Below, piece after piece: positions 1-8,208 of a DNA stretch of 64,000 nucleotides. Under the pieces are notes generated by a model. The model saw only the letters and a program-made list of their open reading frames with translations, had not been told where the DNA came from and ran no database searches. A program made the translations under genes and the position numbers. Source of the stretch: Rhodococcus rhodnii (lineage in GTDB: Bacteria; Actinomycetota; Actinomycetes; Mycobacteriales; Pseudonocardiaceae); assembly GCA_000720375.1 (NCBI GenBank), contig JOAA01000003.1, positions 310,001 through 374,000 of the forward strand. The letters run 5' to 3'. The number at the start of each line of letters is the position of its first letter. Position 1 is the first letter of the stretch.

Positions 1-866
1 GACGCGTAGCGACGTGGGCTCGCATCCAGCACGTTGCCGAAGTCGTCAGTGATGATTCGCCTGAGCACTCCGTTCTTCGCGAGCTCACGGCATTGCTCGG
101 CGGTGATGGGCCCGTACTCGGAGAGTTCACCCGGTTCGTTGTTGAGGCCGATCAGGGTGGTCAACGGCACCGTGACGTTGATGTGGGCCTGTACTCGCTC
201 CATGTCGTTGCCCACGAGGAGATCCAGCAGTACATCAGCCCTGCGCTGAGCGAGGGTCCGCGTGTCATCCGGAGTCTTTGCCTGATGAGCTAGGTGATTC
301 AACACGTTGTACGTTGCTTCGACCTCACCGGCCAGCATCGTGGCGACGAGTTTGGCTGAGCCGTCCTCGGCCTTGCGAGTCACGACATCACGTAGTTCCT
401 CCTTCTGTTTTCGTTTTCGTTCGGCGGACTCGGGATCGGCCTTCATCGCCTGACGGCGTAGCGCACGTCGATACTCCTGGTAAGTCGCATGTGGTCCGTG
501 GGCGAGCACGGCCTTCTCGACCGCGAGAGCGTCCTCATCGGACAGTCCTTTGGTGATCTGACAGGTCGCGCGCACTCGAGCCAGATCGATGATGCCTTTC
601 TCCAAGGCATCGAGAGTGGCAGGTAGTCGTCGGACGATGTACTCGGCTTCCAGAATCCGTTGTGTGGCAATCCTTATCGAGGTGTGCAACGTCGCGGCGA
701 CCTCTTCCGGCACGCCGTCGGCGAGCTTGATCCCTGGGCGACCAGGCGGCATGCATTCCGCGTACTTGGCGAAGTCGCGGATTTGCGCAGCTGCCCAGTA
801 GGCCTGCTGCATCTCGGCGATGTGGATGGACGTTATGGCCCTGGTTTCGGGCTTGGTTTCACGCAT
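1..866 (-). CDS. DUF222 domain protein (13E12 / HNH endonuclease family), 3' end cut by window
   Basis: The reading frame is open from an ATG at 866 to the window edge, giving 288 codons without a stop, so the C-terminus lies outside. The visible part is helical and charged. It has the features of the DUF222/13E12 family: an early segment with a GRPGIKLADGVPEEVAA motif, a central KADPESAERKRKQKEEL basic stretch, and an ADVLLDLL helix near the end. Family members usually carry a C-terminal HNH nuclease domain, which would lie beyond the edge and cannot be checked. The family is often multicopy in actinobacteria and its role is poorly defined. A 23-bp imperfect palindrome lies about 70 bp upstream of the start. 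Confidence 0.8.
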   Translation of the reverse strand, partial: MRETKPETRAITSIHIAEMQQAYWAAAQIRDFAKYAECMPPGRPGIKLADGVPEEVAATLHTSIRIATQRILEAEYIVRRLPATLDALEKGIIDLARVRATCQITKGLSDEDALAVEKAVLAHGPHATYQEYRRALRRQAMKADPESAERKRKQKEELRDVVTRKAEDGSAKLVATMLAGEVEATYNVLNHLAHQAKTPDDTRTLAQRRADVLLDLLVGNDMERVQAHINVTVPLTTLIGLNNEPGELSEYGPITAEQCRELAKNGVLRRIITDDFGNVLDASPRRYA

Positions 867-932
867 GCGATCGACCGTAGCGTGGGGGTCTGACAGTTTT
901 GGTTCGTTCGCGGTGTGTCGGTTTGGGATGTT

Positions 933-955
933 CGTGCGAACGGTCCGTTCGTACG
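933..955. promoter_or_regulatory. 23-bp near-perfect palindrome upstream of the DUF222 gene
   Basis: Two 11-bp arms, CGTGCGAACGG and CCGTTCGTACG, flank a single T and differ at one position. It lies 67-89 bp upstream of the leftward gene's start, so an operator is more likely than a terminator. The cognate regulator is unknown. Confidence 0.4.
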
Positions 956-979
956 GTGTTTCCCTGCTCAGGACACAGA

Positions 980-1012
980 AATCACCCCGCCCAAGGACAG
1001 GGCGGGGTGATT
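980..1012. terminator. hairpin terminator after the lipoprotein gene
   Basis: Perfect 13-bp arms (AATCACCCCGCCC and its complement) surround a 7-base loop. It starts 46 bases past the stop codon of the leftward lipoprotein gene. On that strand the stem is followed by a short T-rich stretch. Confidence 0.75.
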
Positions 1013-1058
1013 CCCTGACCGATCACCGGCTGGGGGGACGGCGATCGGCAGCCTGTGT

Positions 1059-1871
1059 TCAGTTGCCTTCAACCTCGTCCGGTGCCGGGATATCGATCTT
1101 GACGGGCACGCCGTAGTCGAGGAAGTCCCACGTCATCGATCCGCCCTCACCCGACACCGACATCTGAAGTCTGGCAAGCCTTCCCTTACTGTCGAGGAAG
1201 AGCTTCATGGAGCTGGACGCATCGCCGGGAATACCCGACGTGTCCTTGTCTTCGGCGGGAATCTTGCCGGGATCAACGGTCACGGTGTAGCGAGTCGTGG
1301 GAACACCGCGTACAGTCTCGGTGCCGTCCGGGGTGACGTCCGCGATTTCCTTGATCTCATCGATGAACCGCATCGGGTCACTGCTGGCACCTTGGCTGCT
1401 GTTGGCGCCGCCACCCAACTGCCCCAACGAAGCTTCCAGCTGCTTCAGATCGGTCTTCGACCACCGCGGCGCCGGTGCGCCGTCAGCGGAGGTTCTCATG
1501 TAGATGGCTTCACCGTCGGCGACGATGCTCATCGTCATCTTCTTGCCGCCCATGTCCATCACGGACTCGACCTTGGAACGCTTGCTCTTGAAGTCGAACG
1601 CACCGGTACTGGTCCAGCCGCCCACACCGACGCCACCCTGCCCCGTGAACTCCAGCTTCGCCTCGATCTTGCAGCTGAGCTCGTCCCGCGTGGTCTTCGC
1701 GGCGTTGGAGATCAGCGCCTTCGGGTCGGCGTTGATCTGAGGGCCTGGGTTCTGGGCCTGCTGTTCCACGCCGCCGGGCACTGGGCTGCCGGGCACGGCG
1801 GCCGTCCCGCAGCCGGCCAGGCCGAGCACACACAACGCGACTGTGGCGATGACGCCAGATCGGGTACGCAT
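1059..1871 (-). CDS. LppX/LprG-like lipoprotein
   Basis: This is a 270-residue exported lipoprotein. The N-terminus has a positive start (MRTRSG), a hydrophobic core and a lipobox ending LAGC at about residue 21. The mature part resembles the LppX/LprAFG lipid-binding fold: a KALISNAAKTTRDE helix, beta strands with GAFDFKSKRSKVESVMDM, then alternating strands ending WDFLDYGVPVKIDIP. Mycobacterial relatives carry lipids or lipoglycans across the cell envelope, so envelope lipid handling is a reasonable inference. The ATG at 1871 is preferred over an upstream in-frame ATG because GGAGG sits about 8 bases before it and it opens a proper signal peptide. A strong hairpin follows the gene. Confidence 0.8.
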   Translation of the reverse strand: MRTRSGVIATVALCVLGLAGCGTAAVPGSPVPGGVEQQAQNPGPQINADPKALISNAAKTTRDELSCKIEAKLEFTGQGGVGVGGWTSTGAFDFKSKRSKVESVMDMGGKKMTMSIVADGEAIYMRTSADGAPAPRWSKTDLKQLEASLGQLGGGANSSQGASSDPMRFIDEIKEIADVTPDGTETVRGVPTTRYTVTVDPGKIPAEDKDTSGIPGDASSSMKLFLDSKGRLARLQMSVSGEGGSMTWDFLDYGVPVKIDIPAPDEVEGN

Positions 1872-2044
1872 GTGCTTCGTCCTCCGTAACAGGGTGCTGG
1901 GTGCCGTGTCCCTCGACGACGACAACTCTGGAGCACCAGAACACCCAAATGGCAGGGGCACGGCCCGGGAAAGAGCGGGAAACTGTCCGGATGAGATCGG
2001 GACCCCGATCCCAGGACAAATCAGCCGAAACGACGGAGTATTAC

Positions 2045-3892
2045 GTGGTGCCCCCTTCCGTACACCGCCTGACGACCAGCCTGGCTTGGGGGATGTTCGC
2101 GGTCGCCGTCGCAGGAATCGCTGTTGCTCTGGTCCTGGCCGCGGCGGAAGGGACGAGTTGGCAACCGGTCACTGCCAACACGGCGATGGGCATCGCGCTG
2201 TCCGTGTGTGGTGCTCTGCTTGCCGCACAGCGGCCAACAAACCCGATCGGGTGGTTGTTGTTGATCGCCAGCTGGGCCCAGGCGGCCAGTGCCCTGGCGC
2301 TCCCGCTTGGCGACGCGATCGGGCAACAAGCCTGGATGTTGTCGGCCGTCCTGATACTGCCGCTGGCGTTACTGGTGTTCCCTACTGGGCGCCTGCCGGG
2401 ACCGTGGTGGGCTGTGCCCGCGTGGGCGCTTGCAGCGGCCACCCCCTTTGTCATCATTGGATGGCCCCCAGCACGAGCCGTCTGGCTGGTTTTGATCGTC
2501 GCCATCTCGACGTCGTTGGTGCTGCGCTATCGGCGCGGCGACGAAGTACTGCGACGGCAACTTCTATGGCTGGTCCTCGCGGTGATCGCCAACGTCTGGG
2601 CGTTCCTGCCATGGCTCATGCGACTGGGCCCCGCTCTCCTGCTCGTGACGTCCACGCTGCTTCCCGTCGCCATCACGATCGCGATCCTGCGCTACCGGTT
2701 GCTGGACATCCGGCTGCTGGTTTCCCGCGGAATGCTGTACTTGCTGCTGTCCGTAGGCGTGATCGCGATCTACTCCAGCCTGGTCCTGTTTCTCGGCCGG
2801 ACGCTGAACCTCGAGACGCACCTGGGTGCGGCGGCACTGCTCGCCGTCGCCGTGGCTCTGCTGTTCAACCCGGTCAGAGTCCGCCTGCAGCGAGTGCTCG
2901 ACCGCGTTCTCTACGGACATCGCCGGGACCCGGTCCGCGCGTTGAGCCACCTAAGCGCGCGGCTGGACGCCGAAATGGGTTCGTTGGACGATCTGCTCAC
3001 CGCAGTCCGTGACGCGTTGCAACTGCCGTATGTGGCGTTCAGGTTGCAGGGCAGGGAAGTTGCGGCATCGGGGTCGGCGGCCGGTGTGCTGGAGGTGGTG
3101 CCGCTCGCCGCGTCCGGTGCCGCGAGCGGTGAACTGGTCATCGGTGTCCGTCCTGGACAGAGCCGCTTGAGTGGCCAGGACATGCACGTGCTGTCCGTCC
3201 TGGCGATTCCGCTCGGCGTAGCGCTGCGGGCGACGATGCTGTCCGAGGAACTGCAGCAGTCCCGGGAACGCATCGTCGCCGCGCGTGAGGAAGAACGCCG
3301 CCGTCTGCGCCGTGACCTGCATGATGGGCTCGGGCCGACGTTGAGCGGTGTCGCGTATGCGACGGACGCCGCCAGGAACCTGGCCCGGTCGGACCCGGAC
3401 ACCGCGGTGGATCTCCTGGTACGCCTGCGTGGCGACATCGGCGACGCGATCATCGAGATCCGGCGTCTGGTGGAAGGCCTCCGGCCGCCCGCATTGGACG
3501 AACTCGGGCTGGTCGGCGCACTGCACCGGGAAGCCGAGCGACTGTCCTATCAGGAAGGTGGACGTCCGTTGACCGTCAGCGTCGACGCGCCGTCCGACAT
3601 GCCGGAGCTACCCGCCGCCATCGAGGTCGCCGCGTACCGGATCAGCGCCGAGGCGCTGAACAACGCAGCGAAGCACTCGGGTGCCGAGAACGTACGAGTG
3701 CGGATCACTGTGGGAGACGAACTCCACATCCTGGTGCGAGATGACGGCAGGCCTGGCCCGAACGGCTGGTCGCCAGGAGTAGGTATGGCCTCGATGTCCG
3801 AGCGTGCCGCGGAGGTCGGTGGCCGCTGCGAAGCCCGCCCCGGCCCCGACGGCGGGAGCGTTGAGGCCGTACTCCCGCTAAAGCCCTGGTGA
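2045..3892 (+). CDS. membrane sensor histidine kinase (HisKA_3 / NarL-partner type), orphan
   Basis: The N-terminal half has about eight hydrophobic membrane segments. A GAF-like linker follows, then the dimerisation helix with the phosphoacceptor motif RRDLHDGLGP, and a HATPase domain with an N-box (EALNNAAKH) and a G-rich lid (GVGMASMSERA). This is the family that phosphorylates LuxR/NarL-type response regulators. No response regulator gene is adjacent, so it is an orphan kinase here. GTG at 2045 is preferred because GGAG lies 6 bases upstream; an in-frame ATG at 1991 would add 18 residues. A TTA codon lies at 2369-2371, a possible point of bldA-type control. The 3' end overlaps the convergent phosphoesterase by 15 bases. 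Confidence 0.88.
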   Translation: MVPPSVHRLTTSLAWGMFAVAVAGIAVALVLAAAEGTSWQPVTANTAMGIALSVCGALLAAQRPTNPIGWLLLIASWAQAASALALPLGDAIGQQAWMLSAVLILPLALLVFPTGRLPGPWWAVPAWALAAATPFVIIGWPPARAVWLVLIVAISTSLVLRYRRGDEVLRRQLLWLVLAVIANVWAFLPWLMRLGPALLLVTSTLLPVAITIAILRYRLLDIRLLVSRGMLYLLLSVGVIAIYSSLVLFLGRTLNLETHLGAAALLAVAVALLFNPVRVRLQRVLDRVLYGHRRDPVRALSHLSARLDAEMGSLDDLLTAVRDALQLPYVAFRLQGREVAASGSAAGVLEVVPLAASGAASGELVIGVRPGQSRLSGQDMHVLSVLAIPLGVALRATMLSEELQQSRERIVAAREEERRRLRRDLHDGLGPTLSGVAYATDAARNLARSDPDTAVDLLVRLRGDIGDAIIEIRRLVEGLRPPALDELGLVGALHREAERLSYQEGGRPLTVSVDAPSDMPELPAAIEVAAYRISAEALNNAAKHSGAENVRVRITVGDELHILVRDDGRPGPNGWSPGVGMASMSERAAEVGGRCEARPGPDGGSVEAVLPLKPW

Positions 3893-4621
3893 TATCACGC
3901 GATAGTGCGTTGTGAGCCGCCGACTGTCATCCAGGACGTGGAAGGCGATGGAGGGCGGCATCTCAAGGTCGACGATCTTGTCGGTCTCCCATGGCAGCAT
4001 CAGTGTCGACACGACACCTGGCGCGACAAGCAGCGGCAGGCCCGCGAACGCACTGACGGCGCTGGTGTGCGCGTGTCCACAGAGAACCGCGACGACATTG
4101 GGGAACCGCGTGATCAAGGCAGCGAGTCGATCCTCGCCGTTCTGCTTGATGCCGTCGATGAACGGCATGTGTAGCAACACCGGTGGGTGGTGGAAGCAGA
4201 CGAACACCGGGACGTCGCCGGCCTCGACGAGCACAGTTTCCAGCCATGCCAGCGTTTCGTCGGCGAGAAAACCGTCCGAACGGCCAGGAATGCTCGAGTC
4301 GCACATGGCGAAGACGGCTTCGCCGACGCGATGTGCTTGGTTGATGGGTCCGTCGCCGCTCTCACCGAGGAGAACTTCGCGGTATGGCCCGCGTGAATCG
4401 TGGTTACCTGGACAGTGCAGCAGCGTCTGTGGCCCCGAGAACAGCTTGGCGACCTTCTCGTACTCCTCGGCCAATCCGTGGTCGGCGAGATCACCGGTGA
4501 CGAGGATCGCGTCGATCTTGCCGGGTAGACCGTTGAGGTAGTCGAACACGCGGGTGGCGCGCTCGATGCTCCGCTGATCGCTGTCGATGTGAATGTCGCT
4601 CACGTGCGCGAGCACAAGCAT
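3878..4621 (-). CDS. metallophosphoesterase, CpdA/Rv0805-like (class III cyclic-nucleotide phosphodiesterase)
   Basis: This 247-residue calcineurin-like enzyme has the complete two-metal motif set: DIH at residues 9-11, GDLAD at 43-47, GNHD at 72-75, HH at 144-145 and GHAH at 182-185. Length and motif spacing match class III cAMP phosphodiesterases (E. coli CpdA, M. tuberculosis Rv0805), which hydrolyse 3',5'-cAMP to AMP with Fe/Mn. Members of this superfamily also cleave other phosphodiesters, so the substrate is inferred. It has no signal peptide and is probably cytoplasmic. It is convergent with, and slightly overlaps, the sensor kinase gene. Confidence 0.82.
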   Translation of the reverse strand: MLVLAHVSDIHIDSDQRSIERATRVFDYLNGLPGKIDAILVTGDLADHGLAEEYEKVAKLFSGPQTLLHCPGNHDSRGPYREVLLGESGDGPINQAHRVGEAVFAMCDSSIPGRSDGFLADETLAWLETVLVEAGDVPVFVCFHHPPVLLHMPFIDGIKQNGEDRLAALITRFPNVVAVLCGHAHTSAVSAFAGLPLLVAPGVVSTLMLPWETDKIVDLEMPPSIAFHVLDDSRRLTTHYRVISPGL

Positions 4622-4750
4622 GAAGGTCCCCCAATCACCGGTGCAACTGCCTTAGAGAGACCCTATTGTGCGCAAGGCCTGTTCGCCACCACGTTCTGCT
4701 GGTCAGTGGGGTGGCTCAGCTAGTGCGCCAGCGTCGCCGCGACGGTGATC

Positions 4751-6286
4751 TCAGCGGGTCGGTAGGAGCTCTTCGATGGGTTCCTGTGTCCTGGTCTGCA
4801 GGCGGCCCCACAGCACGAACAGCACACCGATGACAAGCGAGGCACCTAGCGGGATCAACTGACTGAGTGTGTACGAAAGACGCTCGCCTGCGAACGCAGT
4901 CGGCAGGGAGTCATCGGGGTTTCCGTCCGTGCCGAACCACCCGACGCCGAGGCCTGGCCAGATCAACGTGGCGACGGTGAACGCAACCAGGAGAGTCGGG
5001 AGCATTGTCACGGCCGTTGCCGTTCCCCATCCACCTGGTACCCGGAACGGGCGGGGAACGTCAGGCATCTTCTTGCGCAGCACCAGCAAGGAAGGGAATG
5101 TGACCACATAGGACACAAAGGTCATCGAGATGGTCAGGCCAAGTCCTGCGGCGAAGTACTTCTCCGACGAACCGCCGGTGAGGCTCAGCGCGAGCACCAT
5201 GGTGACTGACGCCAGTACACCCGACAGGAGGTTCACCCGGATCGGCGTACCGCGCTTGGCGGAAATCTCACCTAACCAACGCGGGCCGGCGCCATCCGCG
5301 CACGCCACCGCCTGCGCGCGATGGGCACCGATGGCCCAGCCCACGCCGCTGGTGAGCAGACCTATGATCAAGCCTGCCGCGCAGATCATGCCGAATACCT
5401 GTCCCGCACCGGTCAATGTGACCGCTCCAGACGGGTCGACGGAACCGCCGTACACGGTGAGCACCATCTTGCAGGCGTCGATGAACCCGGACAGGCTGCC
5501 GATCCGGTCGGCGGGAACGACCAGCAGGATGCCCAGAATTGGGCCGCCGTAAAGCAAGACGGCCCCGATCCCGGACCGCAGAATGGCGAAGGGCACCGTC
5601 CGGCGTGGGTCCCTCATCTCCTCGGTGGCGGTGGATGGCAGCTCGAAACCGACGTAGTTGTAGATCACAAACGGCACCAGCGCGATGAATCCGACGTAGC
5701 TCGGCGCGAAACCACTGGCGGACAACGGTTGCACGCCGTGCTTGAGCCCGTAGACGACCACTGACACCGTGAAGAATCCGAGCAGGACGATCCGGGCGAT
5801 GGCTCCGGCCGTCGGCACCCACTTGCCGATCCGCAAGGACGTGGCGACCGCTAGGACACCAAGCCAGATGAAGATCAGGCCGACGACGTACGTGCCCGTT
5901 TGGCCGAGGTCGGCGAAGAACGTCTCGAACGTGGTCAGTGCGATGACGGTCAGGCTTCCGCCGACCCACACGGGATTGGTCAGCCAGTACAGCACCTGGT
6001 TGACGCCGGCGATTCGGCGCCCGAAGGCAAGCTTCGTCCACACGTAAGGACCGCCCTCGACAGGGAAGGCCGTGCCGAGTTCGGCGACCAGGAGGCCGTA
6101 GGGCAGGAAGAAGACGATGGCGAGAATGACCATCCAGGTCAGGCCTTCCGGCCCTTTGGCCGCGACGCTGCCGATCGTGTCGAGGCCGACGAGCGTGCAC
6201 AGCAGGAAGAACACCACGTCCACTCGGCGCAACGACTTACGCAACCGCGAGCGCTGCTTGTCCCATCCGGCGCCGAGCGCGTCCAT
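4751..6286 (-). CDS. APC superfamily amino-acid permease
   Basis: This is a polytopic membrane protein of 511 residues with about 12 hydrophobic segments. It carries the APC-family N-terminal pattern (LRRVDVVFFLLCTLVGLDTIG, residues about 19-39) and the ATEEMRDPRRTVP loop typical of amino-acid and GABA/glutamate permeases. ATG at 6286 is chosen over 6298 because GGAGG precedes it by 5 bases; the longer frame would begin inside that ribosome site. It is divergent from the amino-acid dehydrogenase gene at 6415. A TetR-like operator directly abuts its ribosome site, so repression by the TetR protein encoded at 7600 is likely. The substrate is probably the amino acid oxidised by the neighbouring enzymes; its identity is not visible. 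Confidence 0.88.
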   Translation of the reverse strand: MDALGAGWDKQRSRLRKSLRRVDVVFFLLCTLVGLDTIGSVAAKGPEGLTWMVILAIVFFLPYGLLVAELGTAFPVEGGPYVWTKLAFGRRIAGVNQVLYWLTNPVWVGGSLTVIALTTFETFFADLGQTGTYVVGLIFIWLGVLAVATSLRIGKWVPTAGAIARIVLLGFFTVSVVVYGLKHGVQPLSASGFAPSYVGFIALVPFVIYNYVGFELPSTATEEMRDPRRTVPFAILRSGIGAVLLYGGPILGILLVVPADRIGSLSGFIDACKMVLTVYGGSVDPSGAVTLTGAGQVFGMICAAGLIIGLLTSGVGWAIGAHRAQAVACADGAGPRWLGEISAKRGTPIRVNLLSGVLASVTMVLALSLTGGSSEKYFAAGLGLTISMTFVSYVVTFPSLLVLRKKMPDVPRPFRVPGGWGTATAVTMLPTLLVAFTVATLIWPGLGVGWFGTDGNPDDSLPTAFAGERLSYTLSQLIPLGASLVIGVLFVLWGRLQTRTQEPIEELLPTR

Positions 6287-6297
6287 GGCGGCCTCCA

Positions 6298-6319
6298 TAA
6301 CTGGTTGGTCAGTCAGTTA
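6298..6319. promoter_or_regulatory. candidate TetR operator in the permease/dehydrogenase divergent region
   Basis: Inverted arms TAACTG and CAGTTA are separated by 10 bp. The right half, TGGTCAGTCAGTTAT (6306-6320), matches a second site at 12905-12919 in 14 of 15 bases. It abuts the permease ribosome site. Confidence 0.6.
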
Positions 6320-6330
6320 TTCCGCACACA

Positions 6331-6344
6331 GTGACCACCGTCAC
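6331..6344. promoter_or_regulatory. Crp-like site GTGA-N6-TCAC
   Basis: The sequence GTGACCACCGTCAC has the perfect core of the cAMP receptor protein (Crp) consensus. It lies 36 bp upstream of the -35 element of the dehydrogenase promoter. A chance match is possible in high-G+C DNA. Confidence 0.35.
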
Positions 6345-6380
6345 CCAGTCGTGTCAACCCATGAGCGCAAAAACAGCTGC

Positions 6381-6408
6381 TTGACAGGCCGGATGCGGCA
6401 GCGATACT
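6381..6408 (+). promoter_or_regulatory. promoter for the amino-acid dehydrogenase gene, leaderless
   Basis: TTGACA at 6381-6386 is followed after 16 bp by GATACT at 6403-6408. The expected start of transcription coincides with the GTG at 6415, and no Shine-Dalgarno sequence precedes it, which fits a leaderless mRNA. Confidence 0.55.
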
Positions 6409-6414
6409 GACTGA

Positions 6415-7596
6415 GTGATCAATCAAGTTAAGTCGCCGTACCTGCAGGTGACTTGGCACGACCCGGTCACCGGGCGGCCAGGGTTTCTGGTCATCGATCG
6501 GCTGGTCCGTGGCGTGTGCAGCGGTGGTCTGCGGATGCGAGCCGGGTGCACGCTCGCCGAGGTCACTGGCCTGGCAGCCGGCATGACCGCCAAGGAAGCC
6601 CTCAACTACGACCCGGAAGGCCGGTACATCCCACTGGGCGGGGCGAAAGGCGGCATCGACTTCGACCCACGCGACCCGGAAGCTGTGGACGTCCTGCGCC
6701 GCTACTTGATGGCGGTCCGGCCGTACATCGAGCGGTTCTGGACCATGGGCGAAGACCTGGGCCTGCGGCAGGACACCATCGACGAGGTGCTGGCCGACCT
6801 GGGCATGCAGTCGTCGATCCAGGCCATCTATCCTCTGCTCGACGACGAGACCAAAGCGCGCCAGCGACTCGCCGATGCCTTCGAGATCTCGGTCGACGGC
6901 GTCGCCCTGGACGAACTGGTGGGCGGCTGCGGCGTCGCAGAGGCGGCGCTGGTCGGTATCGAACGCCTTGCCTTGGCTGACCCAAAGGCATTCGTGCAGG
7001 GATTCGGGTCAATGGGCGGTGCGACGGCGAGATTCCTCGCCCAGGCCGGAGTCCCGGTCGTGGGAATCGCCGATGCCGCAGGAGTCGTGGCCAACCCGAA
7101 CGGCCTGGACGTCGAGCGTCTGCTGCTGACCCGCGACCAGTTCGGCATGATCGACCGAGGGCAATTGCGTCCCGACGACCGCGAACTGCCATTGCAGGCG
7201 TGGCTGGACGTCGAGGCATCAGTGTTGGTGCCCGCAGCCGTTTCGTACGCGATCGACGACCCAAGCGCCGTGCATGCGAATCTGATCGTGGAAGCCGCGA
7301 ACATGCCCGTGACATCGGCTGCCGAGGTGAGCCTGGCCGAGCGGGGCGTTTTGACCATTCCGGATGTGGTGGCGAACTCAGCGACCAACTCCTGGTGGTG
7401 GTGGACGTTCTTCGGCGACATCGAAGCCGATGCCGACGCGGCATTCGCCAAGATCCGCGAAAGCATGCGCAAGTTGGTCAACCGTGTCCTGGACCGAGCG
7501 ACGCAGGAGGCAACCACACCCCGGGCCGCGGCGGCGGCCATCGCGGACGAGGCGACCGACGTCATCTCGCGGCGATTCGGGCCAAGTACGGTGTGA
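6415..7596 (+). CDS. Glu/Leu/Phe/Val-type amino-acid dehydrogenase
   Basis: This 393-residue NAD(P)-dependent dehydrogenase oxidatively deaminates an amino acid to its 2-oxoacid. The N-terminal dimerisation/catalytic domain has the substrate-binding motif SGGLRM and lysines in MTAKEAL (K60) and in PLGGAKGGID (K78, the catalytic lysine by family analogy). The Rossmann domain has GFGSMGG at 196-202. The C-terminus shows a conserved NSATNSWWWW stretch. The GTG start fits a leaderless promoter just upstream. The tetR gene follows after 3 bases, so the two are co-transcribed. The substrate is unclear: the permease, decarboxylase and CoA enzymes nearby suggest catabolism rather than nitrogen assimilation. 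Confidence 0.85.
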   Translation: MINQVKSPYLQVTWHDPVTGRPGFLVIDRLVRGVCSGGLRMRAGCTLAEVTGLAAGMTAKEALNYDPEGRYIPLGGAKGGIDFDPRDPEAVDVLRRYLMAVRPYIERFWTMGEDLGLRQDTIDEVLADLGMQSSIQAIYPLLDDETKARQRLADAFEISVDGVALDELVGGCGVAEAALVGIERLALADPKAFVQGFGSMGGATARFLAQAGVPVVGIADAAGVVANPNGLDVERLLLTRDQFGMIDRGQLRPDDRELPLQAWLDVEASVLVPAAVSYAIDDPSAVHANLIVEAANMPVTSAAEVSLAERGVLTIPDVVANSATNSWWWWTFFGDIEADADAAFAKIRESMRKLVNRVLDRATQEATTPRAAAAAIADEATDVISRRFGPSTV

Positions 7597-7599
7597 TCC

Positions 7600-8208
7600 A
7601 TGCCCCGCCCCAGCGTCGAAGCCGAACGCAAGGACCAGATACTGCGTGCCACCTGCCAGGTCATCGCCGAGCAGGGGTACGTCAACTTGCGGGTCTCCGA
7701 CGTGGCCAAAAAAGCGGGCGTCAGCGGTGGGACGGTCCACTACTACTTCGACAGCAAACGCGAGCTGGTGCACGCGGCGTTCGAGTACAACTTCGCCAGG
7801 TCGCTGGAACGACGCCGCTGGATCCTCGACTCGCCGGACGATCCGTTCTCCCGGCTCCGATTCGTCATCGACTCATATCTCCCGGTGGACGAGGAAACCG
7901 TCGAAGCGTGGCGCGTATGGGCGGCCTTGTGGGCTGAAGGCCTGCGCGAGCCGAACCTGCAGGAACTCAACGAGCGGATGTATGGCGACTGGCGTCGACT
8001 GGTCGCGAGCATCATCCGTGACGGACAGGACAGCGGGCAAATCCGTGCGGGGGACCCGGTTCAGTTCGCCAACATGCTGATCTCGATGATCGACGGGATG
8101 GCGTTCCAGGTCCTGCTGCATTCGCAGAACATGACCGTCCAGCGTATGAAGGCCACCTGTCTGGCCTATGTGGACAGCCTCAGTCAAGCATCCGTCTCCA
8201 GCAAGTGA
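7600..8208 (+). CDS. TetR-family transcriptional regulator of the catabolic cluster
   Basis: This 202-residue regulator has an N-terminal TetR DNA-binding domain (residues about 12-58, with VSDVAKKAGVSGGTVHYYF as its helix-turn-helix core). Its ligand domain is of the BetI-like type. It starts 3 bases after the dehydrogenase gene and ends 25 bases inside the convergent decarboxylase gene. Two near-identical inverted-repeat elements, one upstream of the permease and one upstream of the acyl-CoA dehydrogenase, make it the best candidate repressor for both flanks. That link is inferred from position and site similarity. Confidence 0.9.
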   Translation: MPRPSVEAERKDQILRATCQVIAEQGYVNLRVSDVAKKAGVSGGTVHYYFDSKRELVHAAFEYNFARSLERRRWILDSPDDPFSRLRFVIDSYLPVDEETVEAWRVWAALWAEGLREPNLQELNERMYGDWRRLVASIIRDGQDSGQIRAGDPVQFANMLISMIDGMAFQVLLHSQNMTVQRMKATCLAYVDSLSQASVSSK

